Under the pieces are notes generated by a model, which saw only the letters and a list, made by a program, of their open reading frames with translations, was not told where the DNA came from and ran no database searches. Made by a program: the position numbers and the translations under genes. 64,000 bases of DNA from Pseudoalteromonas sp. H105 (GTDB lineage: Bacteria > Pseudomonadota > Gammaproteobacteria > Enterobacterales > Alteromonadaceae), in the NCBI RefSeq assembly GCF_001469215.1, contig NZ_LOFH01000007.1:186001-250000 (forward strand), given 5' to 3'. Positions 11,447 to 20,287 of this stretch are shown here, piece after piece. Position 1 is the first letter of the stretch. Each line of letters begins with the position of its first letter.

Positions 11447-12340
11447 TTAAATTTGCTGCTGAAAAAAATCCATAAATGCGACAACTTGTCGTGGCTGAAA
11501 TAGCCTTGATGGGTAAAGAAACTGTAAGCCAATCTGTTGTTTATCTTTATTACTAAAACCGAGAATATAGTCATCAAGTAGCGTCACTAAATGACCCTTA
11601 GTCAGATCATCGCTAATATCTACCATTGATTTTAGAGTAATCCCGGCACCATCAATTGCCCATTGCCTGATGACCGCACCATCACTGCTACTCATAGCCA
11701 CAGGCACGCGAATTACCTGGTCTTTAAAATGCCAATCATTCATCGATTGACCCAATCGCTCCATTACTAGGCAGCGATGATTTAATAAATCGCTTGGCTG
11801 CAAAGGTTGGCCATGTATTTTTAAATATTCAGCTGAAGCACATAGCACACGTTGATTGGCCTTGATCATTCGGCTAATCAAATTGCTATCGGGTAAGTTT
11901 CCAAAGCGAATAGCAATATCTATACCTTCTTCAACTAAATTGACTAAGCCATCGGTTAAATGCAGGTGTGGTTTGACTTGTGGGTTTTGTGCTACAAATT
12001 TAGCTATTGCAGGGGCAACAAACTGTTGACCAAAGTCAGAGGGCGCGGTTATTTTGAGACTACCCGAAAGAGTGTTTTTACTGAGCTGAATACTTTGCTC
12101 TGTGGCATCAATTTCAGCAATTACTCTTAAACAGCCTTGATAAAACTGCTCTCCAGCCTCGGTTAATTTAATACTGCGAGTATTACGTATTAAGAGTCGG
12201 GTTTGATAGTGATTTTCAAGTTGGTTGATACGTGCCGTCATACTCGCAGGCGATAAACCGATTTTTCGCCCCGCTGCAGCAAGCCCACCAGAGCGCACCA
12301 CATGAACAAAAAGCTGCATATCATCAATCTTTGCCATCAT
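11447..12340 (-). CDS. LysR-family transcriptional regulator
   Basis: 297 residues with an N-terminal winged helix-turn-helix (about 3-62; GGLAAAGRKIGLSPASMTARI) and a C-terminal periplasmic-binding-protein-like effector domain from about residue 90. The sequence resembles the large subgroup that regulates divergent oxidoreductase genes (ARINQLENHYQTRLLIRNTRSIKLTEAG). It is transcribed away from the VOC/ene-reductase/PEBP genes with a 112-bp shared promoter region holding an inverted repeat, the arrangement expected if it controls them. Effector unknown. Start is either of two adjacent ATGs (12340 or 12337). Confidence 0.9.
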   Translation of the reverse strand: MMAKIDDMQLFVHVVRSGGLAAAGRKIGLSPASMTARINQLENHYQTRLLIRNTRSIKLTEAGEQFYQGCLRVIAEIDATEQSIQLSKNTLSGSLKITAPSDFGQQFVAPAIAKFVAQNPQVKPHLHLTDGLVNLVEEGIDIAIRFGNLPDSNLISRMIKANQRVLCASAEYLKIHGQPLQPSDLLNHRCLVMERLGQSMNDWHFKDQVIRVPVAMSSSDGAVIRQWAIDGAGITLKSMVDISDDLTKGHLVTLLDDYILGFSNKDKQQIGLQFLYPSRLFQPRQVVAFMDFFQQQI

Positions 12341-12378
12341 TCTTTACTCTTTATAGTTCAGTATTAATGAATAGTGTT

Positions 12379-12402
12379 TTTGATATTAACTCAATTATCA
12401 AA
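12379..12402. promoter_or_regulatory. Candidate LysR operator in the divergent promoter region
   Basis: Inverted repeat TTTGAT (12379-12384), 12-nt spacer, ATCAAA (12397-12402). It is the clearest dyad between the LysR start (12340) and the VOC gene (12453). Binding by this regulator is inferred from position only. Confidence 0.35.
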
Positions 12403-12452
12403 TTTAAGTAAATAGTTAAACTGGTTGTACTCATTATCAACAGAGAAAGCTT

Positions 12453-12857
12453 ATGCGTTTAGATCATGTACTAATTTCTAGTTGTGATTACCAAGCGATG
12501 CGACAGTTCTTTATTAATTCAGTTGGGCTAAGTGAAGGGTATCGTCCGCCTTTTCCTTTCGAGGGGGCGTGGTTATACGGCAGCGATAACGTTGCTTTGA
12601 TTCATTTGGTTAATGCCATGGGTAATAAAGCGCAACAGGGTTACTTATCAGCATTAAACAGCAAAATCCAAGGCCGAGGAGTGATAGATCACATTGCCAT
12701 TCGTAGCATGGGTTATCAAGGCTTGAAAAGTCGCTTAGCGCAAACCGGAATAAGTTATTTCGAGCGAACCGTGCCAGAGCTACTAGAGCACCAAGTATTT
12801 ATCCAAGGGCCAGAAGAGATGAAGGTCGAAATGCTATTTAGCAGTGATGAAGTTTAA
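12453..12857 (+). CDS. VOC (glyoxalase/bleomycin-resistance fold) family protein
   Basis: 134 residues starting MRLDHVLISSCDYQAMRQFF, the beta-alpha opening of a vicinal-oxygen-chelate module, with a metal-ligand-like His at DHVLI and a second in IDHIAIRS near residue 80. VOC proteins include glyoxalases, dioxygenases and resistance proteins, and the substrate cannot be read from the sequence. It is the first gene of a three-gene set with an ene-reductase, divergent from a LysR regulator, which suggests handling of reactive carbonyl or electrophilic compounds. An RBS-like AGAGAAAGC precedes the ATG. Confidence 0.85.
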   Translation: MRLDHVLISSCDYQAMRQFFINSVGLSEGYRPPFPFEGAWLYGSDNVALIHLVNAMGNKAQQGYLSALNSKIQGRGVIDHIAIRSMGYQGLKSRLAQTGISYFERTVPELLEHQVFIQGPEEMKVEMLFSSDEV

Positions 12858-12896
12858 TTTAAATCCAGATAAACATTATTTATAAGAGAGTTAGTT

Positions 12897-13997
12897 ATGT
12901 CTATAGAATCCTTATTTGAAGCTAAAACCCTCGGTGGCATGGTCACTCAAAATAGAATTGTGATGGCACCTATGACCCGTTCGCGAACTGCGCAACCGGG
13001 CGATATTCCCACTGAACTGATGGCCACTTATTATGCGCAGCGTGCAACTGCGGGGCTGATTATTTCTGAAGCAACACAAATTTCTGCTCAGGGCAAAGGT
13101 TACTCATTTACGCCAGGTATTTACACGCAAGAACAAATTGAAGGTTGGAAGCAAGTAACACAGGCTGTGCACAAAGAAGGCGGTAAAATATTTTTACAAC
13201 TTTGGCACGTTGGTAGAATGTCGCACTCTTCATTTCATCATGATGGAACGCCAGTTGCCCCATCTGCACTTGCTCCAAATGCACAAGTTTGGGTGGTAGG
13301 CGATGATGGAGAAGGACGGATGCTTGACTGCCCAACTCCACGAGCTCTAAGTGTTAAAGAAATTAAAGAAATAGTAAATGATTATAAGCAAGCGGCAATT
13401 AACGCGATTGAGGCTGGTTTTGATGGCGTTGAAATACATGGAGGTAACGGGTATTTAATTGATCAGTTTTTAAGACGTTCAGCAAATAAACGCACAGATG
13501 AATATGGCGGTAGCCAAGAAAACCGTATTCGTTTTGCCTGTGAAATTATTAATGCAATTAGTAATGCCATTGGTGCTCATAAAGTGGGTGTTAGATTAGC
13601 GCCTTTTATCACTCAGCGTGGTATGGATGATAGTGAAGCAATTGACACGATTTTATTAGCAGCAAAGCAATTTGAGCAAATTAGTATTGCGTATATTCAT
13701 CTTGCCGAAGCGGACTGGGACGATGCACCTAGTGTAACACCAGAGTTTAGAGCCGCACTTCGCCAGTATTTTAGCGGCGCGATTATTGTTGCCGGTAATT
13801 ATACCGAGCATTCAGGTGCGCAGCTTATTGAACAAGGCCTTGTTGATTATATTGCATTTGGCCGTCGTTTTATTGCCAACCCAGACTTACCGTATCGTAT
13901 ACAAGAGCAACTGCCACTAAATACCATTAGCGATGGTAGTACATTGTTTGGCGGTACAGCCAAAGGTTATACCGATTACCCTGCTTATCAAAAGTAG
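12897..13997 (+). CDS. Old-yellow-enzyme family ene-reductase (NemA-like)
   Basis: FMN-dependent TIM-barrel enzyme that reduces activated C=C bonds, and in some members nitro compounds, with NAD(P)H. Visible family marks are APMTRSR (24-30) near the flavin, the substrate-binding pair H181/N184 in EIHGGNGYLIDQF, and DEYGGSQENR (201-210). The length of 366 is normal. It lies 39 nt after the VOC gene and 33 nt before the PEBP-family gene, so co-transcription under the divergent LysR regulator is likely. Specific substrate is not determinable; NemA-like function is by similarity. Confidence 0.92.
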   Translation: MSIESLFEAKTLGGMVTQNRIVMAPMTRSRTAQPGDIPTELMATYYAQRATAGLIISEATQISAQGKGYSFTPGIYTQEQIEGWKQVTQAVHKEGGKIFLQLWHVGRMSHSSFHHDGTPVAPSALAPNAQVWVVGDDGEGRMLDCPTPRALSVKEIKEIVNDYKQAAINAIEAGFDGVEIHGGNGYLIDQFLRRSANKRTDEYGGSQENRIRFACEIINAISNAIGAHKVGVRLAPFITQRGMDDSEAIDTILLAAKQFEQISIAYIHLAEADWDDAPSVTPEFRAALRQYFSGAIIVAGNYTEHSGAQLIEQGLVDYIAFGRRFIANPDLPYRIQEQLPLNTISDGSTLFGGTAKGYTDYPAYQK

Positions 13998-14030
13998 TTT
14001 TTGTTTTAACTGAGAATATAAGGATTAAAA

Positions 14031-14570
14031 ATGGTTAACTTTTCAAAATCATCAGTTACTTTACTGATCAGTGGGCTGTTTAGTGGTGCCAGTTTTTCAG
14101 CTGAATTTAGTTTATCGAGCCCTGACTTACAGCAAGGGCAAGCAATAAAGAGTAAACAATATTGGAATAGCTTTGGCTGTCAGGGGAGTAATGTTAGGCC
14201 ACAACTTAAATGGCAAAATGCGCCTAAAAAAGCCAAAAGCTTTGCCGTGACAGTGTATGACAATGACGCACCAACTGGCAGTGGTTTTTGGCACTGGCTA
14301 GTACATGATATTCCCCTAGCTAGTAACTCGTTATCTTCAACGATTTTGCCCGAAGGAGCCATTGAAGGTAATACAGATATGGGTAAGCCCGGATACTTTG
14401 GTCCATGTCCACCAGCAGGGCGCAAGCATAGTTACACTTTCAAAATATATGCCCTAGATGTCGAGGAATTAGCTGTTCCGCAGGGGGCAACAAGTGCACT
14501 GACAGGGTTTTTCATACACCAACATACGCTGCAAACAGCCGAGATCACAGTAACGGCAGGGCCGCGTTAA
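14031..14570 (+). CDS. Exported YbhB/YbcL-family (PEBP, Raf-kinase-inhibitor-like) protein
   Basis: 179 residues with an N-terminal signal peptide (hydrophobic SSVTLLISGLFSGASFSA, cleavage about residue 24). The PEBP fold signatures are DNDAPTGSGFWHWLVHDIP near residue 82 and the later PPAGRKHSYTFKIYALD. Bacterial members are periplasmic or cytoplasmic; their ligands are poorly known. It follows the ene-reductase at 33 nt with an AAGGATT ribosome-binding site and is probably the third gene of the LysR-controlled set. Confidence 0.88.
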   Translation: MVNFSKSSVTLLISGLFSGASFSAEFSLSSPDLQQGQAIKSKQYWNSFGCQGSNVRPQLKWQNAPKKAKSFAVTVYDNDAPTGSGFWHWLVHDIPLASNSLSSTILPEGAIEGNTDMGKPGYFGPCPPAGRKHSYTFKIYALDVEELAVPQGATSALTGFFIHQHTLQTAEITVTAGPR

Positions 14571-14588
14571 TTAGTTTAGGAGATAAAA

Positions 14589-14815
14589 ATGAAGGCTTTA
14601 TCTTTACTCACACTTTTAACTGCACTGTACAGTAGTGGGTTGTTAAATGCGGCCCCCTTATCTGAATAATAAGATAGTTGGCCAAGAGATTTCTATTTCA
14701 ATGCAATTTGAAGCAACAGCACAAGGTAGCTCTGATGGTAGGGCCGTTTCTTCAAATTGAGCCTGTTAATCACGATACTATTTCGCACGTACGTTCACAT
14801 CAGAAGGGGGCATGA
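14589..14815 (+). pseudogene. Decayed gene for a small exported protein
   Basis: An AGGAG site precedes the ATG at 14589, which opens a convincing signal peptide (MKALSLLTLLTALYSSGLLNA) but stops at 14669 after only 26 codons. Coding-like sequence continues in a second frame (NNKIVGQEISISMQFEATA region, to about 14760) and then in a third (PFLQIEPVNHDTISHV region, stop at 14813-14815). This pattern suggests at least two frameshifts or deletions in a former secreted protein, the fourth member of the upstream operon. The family is not recognisable from what remains. A genuine 26-codon peptide gene is the alternative. Confidence 0.4.
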
Positions 14816-14982
14816 ATATAATTATTGTTAATACTGTTTGGAGTCACCTTTTAGGCGTAAAGTTGAAAAGCCGGTAAGCGGAGGCTAGGCTGTAAAATAT
14901 TCTGTTACATTTCCATCATTCACTTTATTAAAAGAGTGACACAAGATGAGTATTTAACTAACCCCGACTTTTAGGAAATTAA
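14816..14982. other. Non-coding spacer before the DUF2799 lipoprotein gene
   Basis: Together with the decayed gene this makes a 412-base stretch (14571-14982) with no intact gene. I see no terminator with a clear T run and no repeat. The lipoprotein promoter presumably lies here but no hexamer pair stands out. Confidence 0.5.
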
Positions 14983-15552
14983 ATGTCTTATCGTCTTTTA
15001 TGTGTGTTGTTTATCATATTGCTATCAGGGTGTACTTCTTTGTCCCAAGATGAGTGTTTGCAAGCGAATTGGCAGCAACTAGGTTATAGCCATGGCATGA
15101 AGGGGTATAGCTTGGAGCAAGGCCAAGAAATTGCATTGTCCTGTCGCGAATTTGGTGTATCCCCTCAGCTCAATGAGTATCAAGCGAGCCATCAACAAGG
15201 ACTTGCTGTGTATTGTGAACCTGAAAATGGTTTTACATTAGGTTTACGAGGTGAAGCTTACAACAGTGTGTGCAATAACACGCAATTTAGAAAAGCATGG
15301 CAAGAAGGGAATGAACATTACCAAGTCGAGACAAGAAAAGCTGAGATTGATGCACGCCTTGATAGTATAAATTGGCGGCTTGATGAAATTAGAAGTGAGC
15401 TGAGTGCTTCAGCCTCGACAAGCAATCAACGAAAAGAGTTACGTCGTGAACGTGAGCAATTAGAAGATGAAAGCAAAGACTTAAGGCGAGAAAGGGCGTT
15501 AATGCCCTTGCTTAATAAGCTGCCTTCACTGCATATTGAATATGAACTTTAG
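14983..15552 (+). CDS. DUF2799 family lipoprotein
   Basis: 189 residues. The lipoprotein signal peptide ends at the lipobox LLSGC (Cys17). The mature part begins with the DUF2799 pattern: a Cys followed by NWQQLGYSHGMKGY, then a conserved Cys-Arg-Glu-Phe, and later a tyrosine/Cys-rich GLRGEAYNSVC segment. The last 70 residues are a charged coiled coil (repeated Arg-Glu-Leu and Asp-Glu, about 118-175), more extended than the core domain. Function of the family is unknown. An AGGAAATTAA ribosome-binding site precedes the ATG. Confidence 0.8.
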   Translation: MSYRLLCVLFIILLSGCTSLSQDECLQANWQQLGYSHGMKGYSLEQGQEIALSCREFGVSPQLNEYQASHQQGLAVYCEPENGFTLGLRGEAYNSVCNNTQFRKAWQEGNEHYQVETRKAEIDARLDSINWRLDEIRSELSASASTSNQRKELRREREQLEDESKDLRRERALMPLLNKLPSLHIEYEL

Positions 15553-15589
15553 CGTGTAACAACTATGGCAGCCAAGGAATAAATATTTT

Positions 15590-15624
15590 GCGCTTTAAAA
15601 AAGTGAGTGTGTAATTTAAAGCGC
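15590..15624. terminator. Hairpin between convergent DUF2799 and mscS-type genes
   Basis: Arms GCGCTTTAAA (15590-15599) and TTTAAAGCGC (15615-15624) are perfect with a 15-nt loop. Flanks are A/T-rich but lack a long T run on either strand, so terminator strength is uncertain. Confidence 0.5.
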
Positions 15625-15644
15625 ATTAAAAGTACTTAAGGTAT

Positions 15645-16469
15645 CTATTTAGGCGCTCCTTTATTTGCCTCGCTGTACCAAAGAGTCATAAAAAATTCGG
15701 TGAGCTTATGCTCTATTTCAAGTGCTTTTTCTGTTGGACAAAATAATGTAAAGCTCGCTTTAAAATCCCCTAATTCTGTGGTGCTAAAGTGTATTTCTGG
15801 TTCAGGACCAGAAATTTTAGCGTCTAACTTTCGCTCAATAATAGAGTTGTAACGGCCTGCTACATCCTTAAATTCCTCACAGTATTCTTTTGCTTTTTCA
15901 GTTAAAGTCGAATAAATAGGATAAGGGTTAAAACTTTCTTTGCGTACAATGTTAAAGTGATGGGTGGTAAAGCGCTTTACAAAGTTTAGATTTTTTATTG
16001 GGTGAGTAATAAGCTTATTGTTCGGAATGTAAATAGTCTTACGTGAGAACTGGTAAGTATGCATATCAATCTCATGCATGGTAGTTTTAATCCAATCAGT
16101 TTCTGCAATCTCACCATAATATTCACCGACCTGCACCCAGTCGCCAACCCGAAAAGGGCGTGTAGTGACTAAGTAAAAAAAGCCAATCACACACTGAATA
16201 AACTCTCTTGTTGCAAGCACAATAGCAACAGCAAATGCGGCGATCGATAACGCAAAATTCTGAATTTCTGTTGACCACACGGACAATAATAGCAGCACCA
16301 TCACTAAGTTTATAAAGTGTTTTATATTATGTGAAATATAACGAATATCTTTTTCTTTTTTTTCAGCGCGGTAGCGTGCTAGCTTTGCAACAATAATTTT
16401 AAGGCTGTACGCGATGATAATTACTACCAATGAAGCGAAAACAGGGTGTTGTAGTAAATCTGTATTCAT
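15645..16469 (-). CDS. MscS-family mechanosensitive channel protein
   Basis: 274 residues. About two transmembrane helices (9-29 and about 50-68) precede the pore-lining TM3 region (FALSIAAFAVAIVLATREFIQ, quoted only to 20 as ALSIAAFAVAIVLATREFIQ), followed by the beta domain FRVGDWVQVGEYYGEIAETD and the C-terminal alpha/beta cytosolic domain. This is the core MscS architecture, which releases solutes on hypo-osmotic shock. The TM3 lacks the exact glycine/alanine pattern of E. coli MscS, so it is closer to small YbdG/YnaI-like members. It is preceded by a clear RBS (CCTAGGAAATT) and by the gor terminator. Confidence 0.87.
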   Translation of the reverse strand: MNTDLLQHPVFASLVVIIIAYSLKIIVAKLARYRAEKKEKDIRYISHNIKHFINLVMVLLLLSVWSTEIQNFALSIAAFAVAIVLATREFIQCVIGFFYLVTTRPFRVGDWVQVGEYYGEIAETDWIKTTMHEIDMHTYQFSRKTIYIPNNKLITHPIKNLNFVKRFTTHHFNIVRKESFNPYPIYSTLTEKAKEYCEEFKDVAGRYNSIIERKLDAKISGPEPEIHFSTTELGDFKASFTLFCPTEKALEIEHKLTEFFMTLWYSEANKGAPK

Positions 16470-16558
16470 AATTTCCTAGGGTGGAGTCATTATTACACTT
16501 AACATATTAGCTAAGTTTGACTACTTTCACCACGCTTGAACGAGGCGAGAAAGGTAAT

Positions 16559-16592
16559 AAAAAGCCTTGTGGCGTTAACGACAAGGCTTTTT
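16559..16592 (-). terminator. Rho-independent terminator of gor
   Basis: Arms AAAAAGCCTTGT (16559-16570) and ACAAGGCTTTTT (16581-16592) pair perfectly. Read on the minus strand the hairpin sits 24 nt after the gor stop and ends in a T run. Confidence 0.85.
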
Positions 16593-16615
16593 ATATAATT
16601 CTATGCTGATAATGC

Positions 16616-17977
16616 TTATCTCATAGTAACAAATTCTTCAGACCCCGTAGGGTGAAGCGCTACAACAGAGTCAAAATCTGCTTTTGTTGCACCCATCTTC
16701 ATGGCGACAGCAAAACCTTGGATCATTTCATCTACGGTGAAGCCAATACCATGCAAGCCAACTACTTTTTCATCAGGGCCAGCACACACAAGCATCATAT
16801 TACAGGCTTGACGGTGCTGAGTCACAGCGGTGTACATAGCAGCAAAACTTGATTTATAAACTTTTACGTTTTCTTCGCCGTATTGAGAAATAGCTTCTTG
16901 CTCGGTTAAGCCAATGGTACCAATTGGCGGATGACTAAATACAACCGTTGGGACTAATTTATAATCCATTTTTAAATCATCAGGCAAGTCTTTATTAAAC
17001 AAACGCTCAGATAAGGTGCGGCCAGCTTTTACTGCAACAGGTGTTAGCTCGATCCCATTTTCGATTATATCACCGACGGCATAGACGTTTTCGGCTGTGG
17101 TGTTTTGGTATTCATCAACCTTAACATAACCACTTTCGTTAACTTCAACACCGGCTGCTTCAAGATTGATTTTATCGGTTGTTGGCGTGCGGCCAATAGC
17201 CCAAATAACTTCATCAACGTTTTGGCTATAACCGCTTTCGAAGTGAATAGTTAAGCTACCATCGCTTTCTTTTATCACTTCTTTTGGCGAGCACTCAGTA
17301 TGAAGCGTAGGGCCTTCTTTAGCCATAATATCTACAAGGGTATCTATTATGTAAGGGTCAAAAGTGCGTAAAGGCTTAGATTTACGGACGAATAAATGCG
17401 TTTCAGTACCAAGACTATGCAGTACACCAGCAATCTCAACCGCAATGTAGCCCGCGCCAATAACAGCAACACGCTTTGGTTGTTCACTTAATTCAAAGAA
17501 GCCATTTGAATCAATACCGTGTTCAGCACCAGGAATATTAGGAATCGTTGGACGGCCACCTACCGCAACAAGAATATGATCGGCAGTGTATAATTCACCG
17601 TTCACTTCAACGGTTTTATTATCCACAAACTTAGCAAATCCTTTAATTACATTGACACCATTACTGGCTAAATATTTGTCGTAGCCCTGGTGAATACGGC
17701 CAATATAGGCTTCACGACTTTCTACCAATTTAGCCCAACTGAAACCTTTTAGCTCTACGTCAAAGCCATAATCGGGTGCATAAGCATTAATTGCTTCAGC
17801 AATTTGTGCGCCATGCCACATAACTTTTTTTGGAACGCAACCAACGTTCACACAGGTTCCACCCATGTGCTGTGCTTCAATGAGTGCTACTTTAGCACCA
17901 CGCATTGCAGCGCGATTAGCGGATGCTATTCCACCACTGCCGCCGCCAATTGCGATGTAATCAAAATGCTGAGCCAT
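16616..17977 (-). CDS. gor: Glutathione-disulfide reductase
   Basis: Cytosolic FAD enzyme that reduces GSSG to GSH with NADPH. The N-terminal FAD motif is [13 protein letters not shown] (11-23) and the redox-active disulfide is C42/C47 in [13 protein letters not shown]. The second dinucleotide motif [19 protein letters not shown] lies near residue 172, and the C-terminal active-site His-Glu is in [13 protein letters not shown] / [11 protein letters not shown]. Length 453 matches E. coli Gor (450). It is divergent from prlC, with a good RBS (GAGGACTGAAA) before the ATG. The gor-prlC neighbourhood is shared with enterobacteria. Confidence 0.96.
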   Translation of the reverse strand: MAQHFDYIAIGGGSGGIASANRAAMRGAKVALIEAQHMGGTCVNVGCVPKKVMWHGAQIAEAINAYAPDYGFDVELKGFSWAKLVESREAYIGRIHQGYDKYLASNGVNVIKGFAKFVDNKTVEVNGELYTADHILVAVGGRPTIPNIPGAEHGIDSNGFFELSEQPKRVAVIGAGYIAVEIAGVLHSLGTETHLFVRKSKPLRTFDPYIIDTLVDIMAKEGPTLHTECSPKEVIKESDGSLTIHFESGYSQNVDEVIWAIGRTPTTDKINLEAAGVEVNESGYVKVDEYQNTTAENVYAVGDIIENGIELTPVAVKAGRTLSERLFNKDLPDDLKMDYKLVPTVVFSHPPIGTIGLTEQEAISQYGEENVKVYKSSFAAMYTAVTQHRQACNMMLVCAGPDEKVVGLHGIGFTVDEMIQGFAVAMKMGATKADFDSVVALHPTGSEEFVTMR

Positions 17978-18106
17978 TTTCAGTCCTCAAGTATATTAAA
18001 ACGTAATGGGTTGATGATAACACATGGTAGACCCGTTAAAAGCCCCTTGTATTTCGCTAATTTGCCCCAACCTCAAATTCATATTCTTAATGATTTGTGA
18101 GCTAAC

Positions 18107-20158
18107 ATGAGCGATTTAAAAAATAACCCACTGATAGGCCTTGAAGGCCTTCCGCCATTTTCAAAGATTAAACCAGAGCATGTTGTGCCAGCACTTAAAG
18201 CGAGTATAGCGTTGTGTCGATCAAAAATTGATGAAGTGTTAGCGAATAAGTCATTTACATGGGATGGCCTCGTGCTTCCACTTGAGGAGGTGGATGATAA
18301 GCTATCACGCCTTTTCTCACCGGTGTCGCACATGAACTCAGTTCTCAATTCAGATGAGCTTCGAGCAGCGTATGAACAGTGTTTACCATTAATTTCAGAA
18401 TACTCGACTTTTGTAGGACAGCATCAAGGCTTATTTGATGCTTATACTACGCTTTATGAGAGTGATGAATTCCAAACGTTGACAAAAGCTCAACAGAAAT
18501 CAATTACCAATGCACTGCGCGACTTTAAGCTTTCAGGTATCGCGCTTGCTCCGGAACAACAAAAACGCTATGGCGAAATTAGTGCGCGTTTATCTGAATT
18601 GGCAGCTAAATTTGGCAATAATGTGATGGATGCAACACTTGCTTGGCAAAAGCACATTACTGATGAAAGTCAGCTTGCCGGTTTACCTGAATCAGCACTA
18701 GCGCTTGCGGCAGATACAGCAAAAAGTAAAGAGTTAGAAGGATGGTTATTCACGCTAGACTTCCCATCATATTTGCCTGTCATGACCTATGCAGATAACC
18801 GTGAATTACGCGAAGAGACTTACACCGCATTTTCAACACGAGCCTCGGATCAAGGTCCGAATGCTGGTGAGTTTGATAACTCTGCGATCATGAGTGAGGA
18901 ACTTGCGCTTCGTCATGAGCTGGCTCAATTACTGGGTTTTGACTGCTATGCCGAAAAGTCACTTGCGACAAAAATGGCGGAAACACCTGAACAAGTATTC
19001 TCGTTCTTAGAAGATTTAGCCGCTAAGTCAAAGCCACAAGCAGAGCAAGAACTTGCTGAGCTGCAAGCATATGCCAAAGAGAAACACGGTATTAATGAAC
19101 TTGCTGCATGGGATTACGGCTACTATGGTGAAAAGCTAAAGCAAGAAAAGTACGCAATATCAGATGAGGTATTACGACCTTACTTTCCAGCAAATAAAGT
19201 CCTGAGTGGCCTATTTGAAACGGTAAACCGCCTATTTGGCATTACAGTAAAAGAAGTGGCTGATGTAGATACTTATCACAAAGATGTGCGCTTCTTTGAG
19301 ATTTACGATAGCAGCAATACCCTACGAGGTCGCTTTTATTTAGATTTATACGCACGTGACCACAAGCGTGGTGGCGCCTGGATGGACGATTGCATGGGCC
19401 GAAAGGTTCGTGCAAGTGGAGAATTGCAAACACCCGTTGCTTATTTAGTATGTAACTTTAATAAAGCGGTTGGCGAAAAACCAGCACTGTTTACGCATAA
19501 TGAAGTTACTACTTTATTTCATGAGTTTGGCCACGGTATTCACCATATGCTTACTCAAGTTGAAGCTGCGCCAGTTGCAGGTATCAATGGTGTTGCATGG
19601 GATGCAGTGGAATTACCGAGTCAGTTTTTAGAGAACTGGTGCTACGATGAAGAGGCGTTAAACTTAATCTCAGGTCATTATGAAACAGGTGAACCATTAC
19701 CAAAAGCGCTACTTGATAAATTATTAGCCGCTAAAAACTACAATTCAGGCATGCAAATGCTGCGTCAAATTGAGTTTTCGTTGTTTGATTTTAGAATACA
19801 TAATGATTACCAGACGGGTGAAGAGTGTCAAATTCAGACTCGACTTGACGAAGTACGTAGTCACACATCGGTTGTTAAGCCTCCTGAGTTTAACCGGTTT
19901 CAACATGGCTTTAGTCATATCTTTGCTGGTGGCTATAGTGCGGGGTATTACTCGTACAAATGGGCAGAAGTGCTTTCGGCTGATGCTTTTTCTCGTTTTG
20001 AAGAAGAAGGGATTTTTAATGCAGCAACAGGCCAAGCATTTTTAGAGAATATTTTGGAAAAGGGCGGTAGCGAAGAGCCAATGGAATTATTTAAAGCGTT
20101 TCGTGGACGAGAGCCTAATGTAGATGCACTTTTACGTCACAGTGGTATTGCCTCGTAG
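18107..20158 (+). CDS. prlC: Oligopeptidase A (M3 metallopeptidase)
   Basis: Cytosolic zinc peptidase that degrades signal peptides and other short peptides. The zinc motif HEFGH is at residues 472-476 within TTLFHEFGHGIHHML, with downstream motifs WDAVELPSQFLENW and AGGYSAGYYSYKWAEV typical of M3A. Length 683 matches PrlC (680). The gene is divergent from gor and closed by a strong terminator. In E. coli prlC is directly followed by rsmJ; here a response regulator gene has been inserted between them. Confidence 0.96.
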   Translation: MSDLKNNPLIGLEGLPPFSKIKPEHVVPALKASIALCRSKIDEVLANKSFTWDGLVLPLEEVDDKLSRLFSPVSHMNSVLNSDELRAAYEQCLPLISEYSTFVGQHQGLFDAYTTLYESDEFQTLTKAQQKSITNALRDFKLSGIALAPEQQKRYGEISARLSELAAKFGNNVMDATLAWQKHITDESQLAGLPESALALAADTAKSKELEGWLFTLDFPSYLPVMTYADNRELREETYTAFSTRASDQGPNAGEFDNSAIMSEELALRHELAQLLGFDCYAEKSLATKMAETPEQVFSFLEDLAAKSKPQAEQELAELQAYAKEKHGINELAAWDYGYYGEKLKQEKYAISDEVLRPYFPANKVLSGLFETVNRLFGITVKEVADVDTYHKDVRFFEIYDSSNTLRGRFYLDLYARDHKRGGAWMDDCMGRKVRASGELQTPVAYLVCNFNKAVGEKPALFTHNEVTTLFHEFGHGIHHMLTQVEAAPVAGINGVAWDAVELPSQFLENWCYDEEALNLISGHYETGEPLPKALLDKLLAAKNYNSGMQMLRQIEFSLFDFRIHNDYQTGEECQIQTRLDEVRSHTSVVKPPEFNRFQHGFSHIFAGGYSAGYYSYKWAEVLSADAFSRFEEEGIFNAATGQAFLENILEKGGSEEPMELFKAFRGREPNVDALLRHSGIAS

Positions 20159-20173
20159 GCACAATAAAATACT

Positions 20174-20198
20174 AAAAGCGCCGAACTGGCGCTTTTTT
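20174..20198 (+). terminator. Rho-independent terminator of prlC
   Basis: Arms AAAAGCGCC (20174-20182) and GGCGCTTTT (20188-20196) around GAACT, followed by two more T residues. It lies 15 nt after the prlC stop. Confidence 0.87.
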
Positions 20199-20287
20199 AG
20201 TTTTAAAGCAGAAAAAACAAATAAATTATCGCAAAATCAGTGCTCCGTACTATGCTTTTTAAGTGGGTGACAATAATGGAGCAAGGT

